Shown here: in pieces, positions 42,963 through 43,030 of the stretch
Layout: each line of letters starts with the position of its first letter
Numbering within the stretch: position 1 is the stretch's first letter
From: Bondarzewia mesenterica
Lineage: Eukaryota > Basidiomycota > Agaricomycetes > Russulales > Bondarzewiaceae
DNA length: 43,030 nt
NCBI GenBank assembly: GCA_004802705.1
Contig: SGPL01000171.1
Location: 1 to 43,030 of the forward strand
Direction: 5' to 3'
The notes under the pieces: model-generated
The model's database searches: none
Told to the model about the DNA's origin: nothing
The model's input: the letters and a program-made list of their open reading frames with translations, nothing else
Program-made: the position numbers and the translations under genes

Positions 42963-43030
42963 ACGGTGNGNAGGCCAGAANNCCGANANNANCNANATCN
43001 NGCCNTATCACAATGNCANANNACAANTNA

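Larger units (their letters stand above)
41841..43030. other. N-bearing, repeat-containing contig end
   Basis: No gene is supported. A 26-nt direct repeat and a 17-bp inverted repeat are listed separately. The last 70 bases are heavily ambiguous. Confidence 0.5.

Overview
This 43 kb window reads as nuclear DNA of a filamentous fungus, most likely a basidiomycete (Agaricomycetes). The genes are cut by many short introns of about 50-75 nt, with donors such as GTAAGT, GTGCGT and GTCCGT. The gene families also fit: a DUF7918 protein, a fungal Ssr4, an OPT transporter, an NB-ARC/TPR protein, a cyclin of the fungal Pcl-like type, and an O-fucosyltransferase-like family. Ambiguous bases (N) are dense from about 23.7 to 26.6 kb and after 42.1 kb, so some reading-frame breaks may be assembly errors.

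Left part (1-11 kb). This is a gene graveyard around two better genes. A 5'-truncated glucose-6-phosphate isomerase pseudogene with an in-frame stop (871-1835, -) lies beside a cyclin gene (about 2095-3184, -). A twice-truncated O-fucosyltransferase-like pseudogene follows (about 3917-5445, -), then a partial duplicate of the cyclin 3' end (about 6120-6870) and a short 18-nt minisatellite. Next comes an apparently intact NLR-type gene (8397-10920, -) with an alpha-helical N-terminal region, an NB-ARC NTPase and kinesin-light-chain-type TPRs encoded by near-identical 126-nt units.

Middle part (13-28 kb). One member of a three-copy uncharacterised fungal family lies at 12979-14452 (-). It is followed by Ssr4, a subunit of the SWI/SNF and RSC remodellers (15299-16857, -), then a DUF7918 protein with sumoylation-like motifs (17426-18898, -). 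Divergent from the latter is a HIT-domain hydrolase (to 20048, +). Further on are an OPT oligopeptide transporter (22045-25388, +) and an Fmp52/HTATIP2-like SDR protein (26291-27416, -).

Right part (28-43 kb). This holds a decayed C2H2 zinc-finger gene (28604-29948, -), the other two family members in tandem (31161-32629 and 33594-35044, +; the last one frameshifted), a 3 kb gene-poor stretch, proteasome subunit beta-6/Pre7 (38141-39242, +, with an apparent 1-nt deletion) and the ER chaperone Rot1 (39780-40695, +). Near the end is a 130-bp scrap of the NLR gene from 33 kb away, then direct and inverted repeats in N-rich sequence.

There is no operon logic here. Housekeeping genes (ssr4, HIT, fmp52, PRE7, ROT1) sit among duplicated, recombined accessory genes. 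The most interesting signals are the NLR gene with its homogenised repeats and dispersed fragment, and the triplicated family, where two copies use GC-AG introns at a site where the third uses GT-AG.
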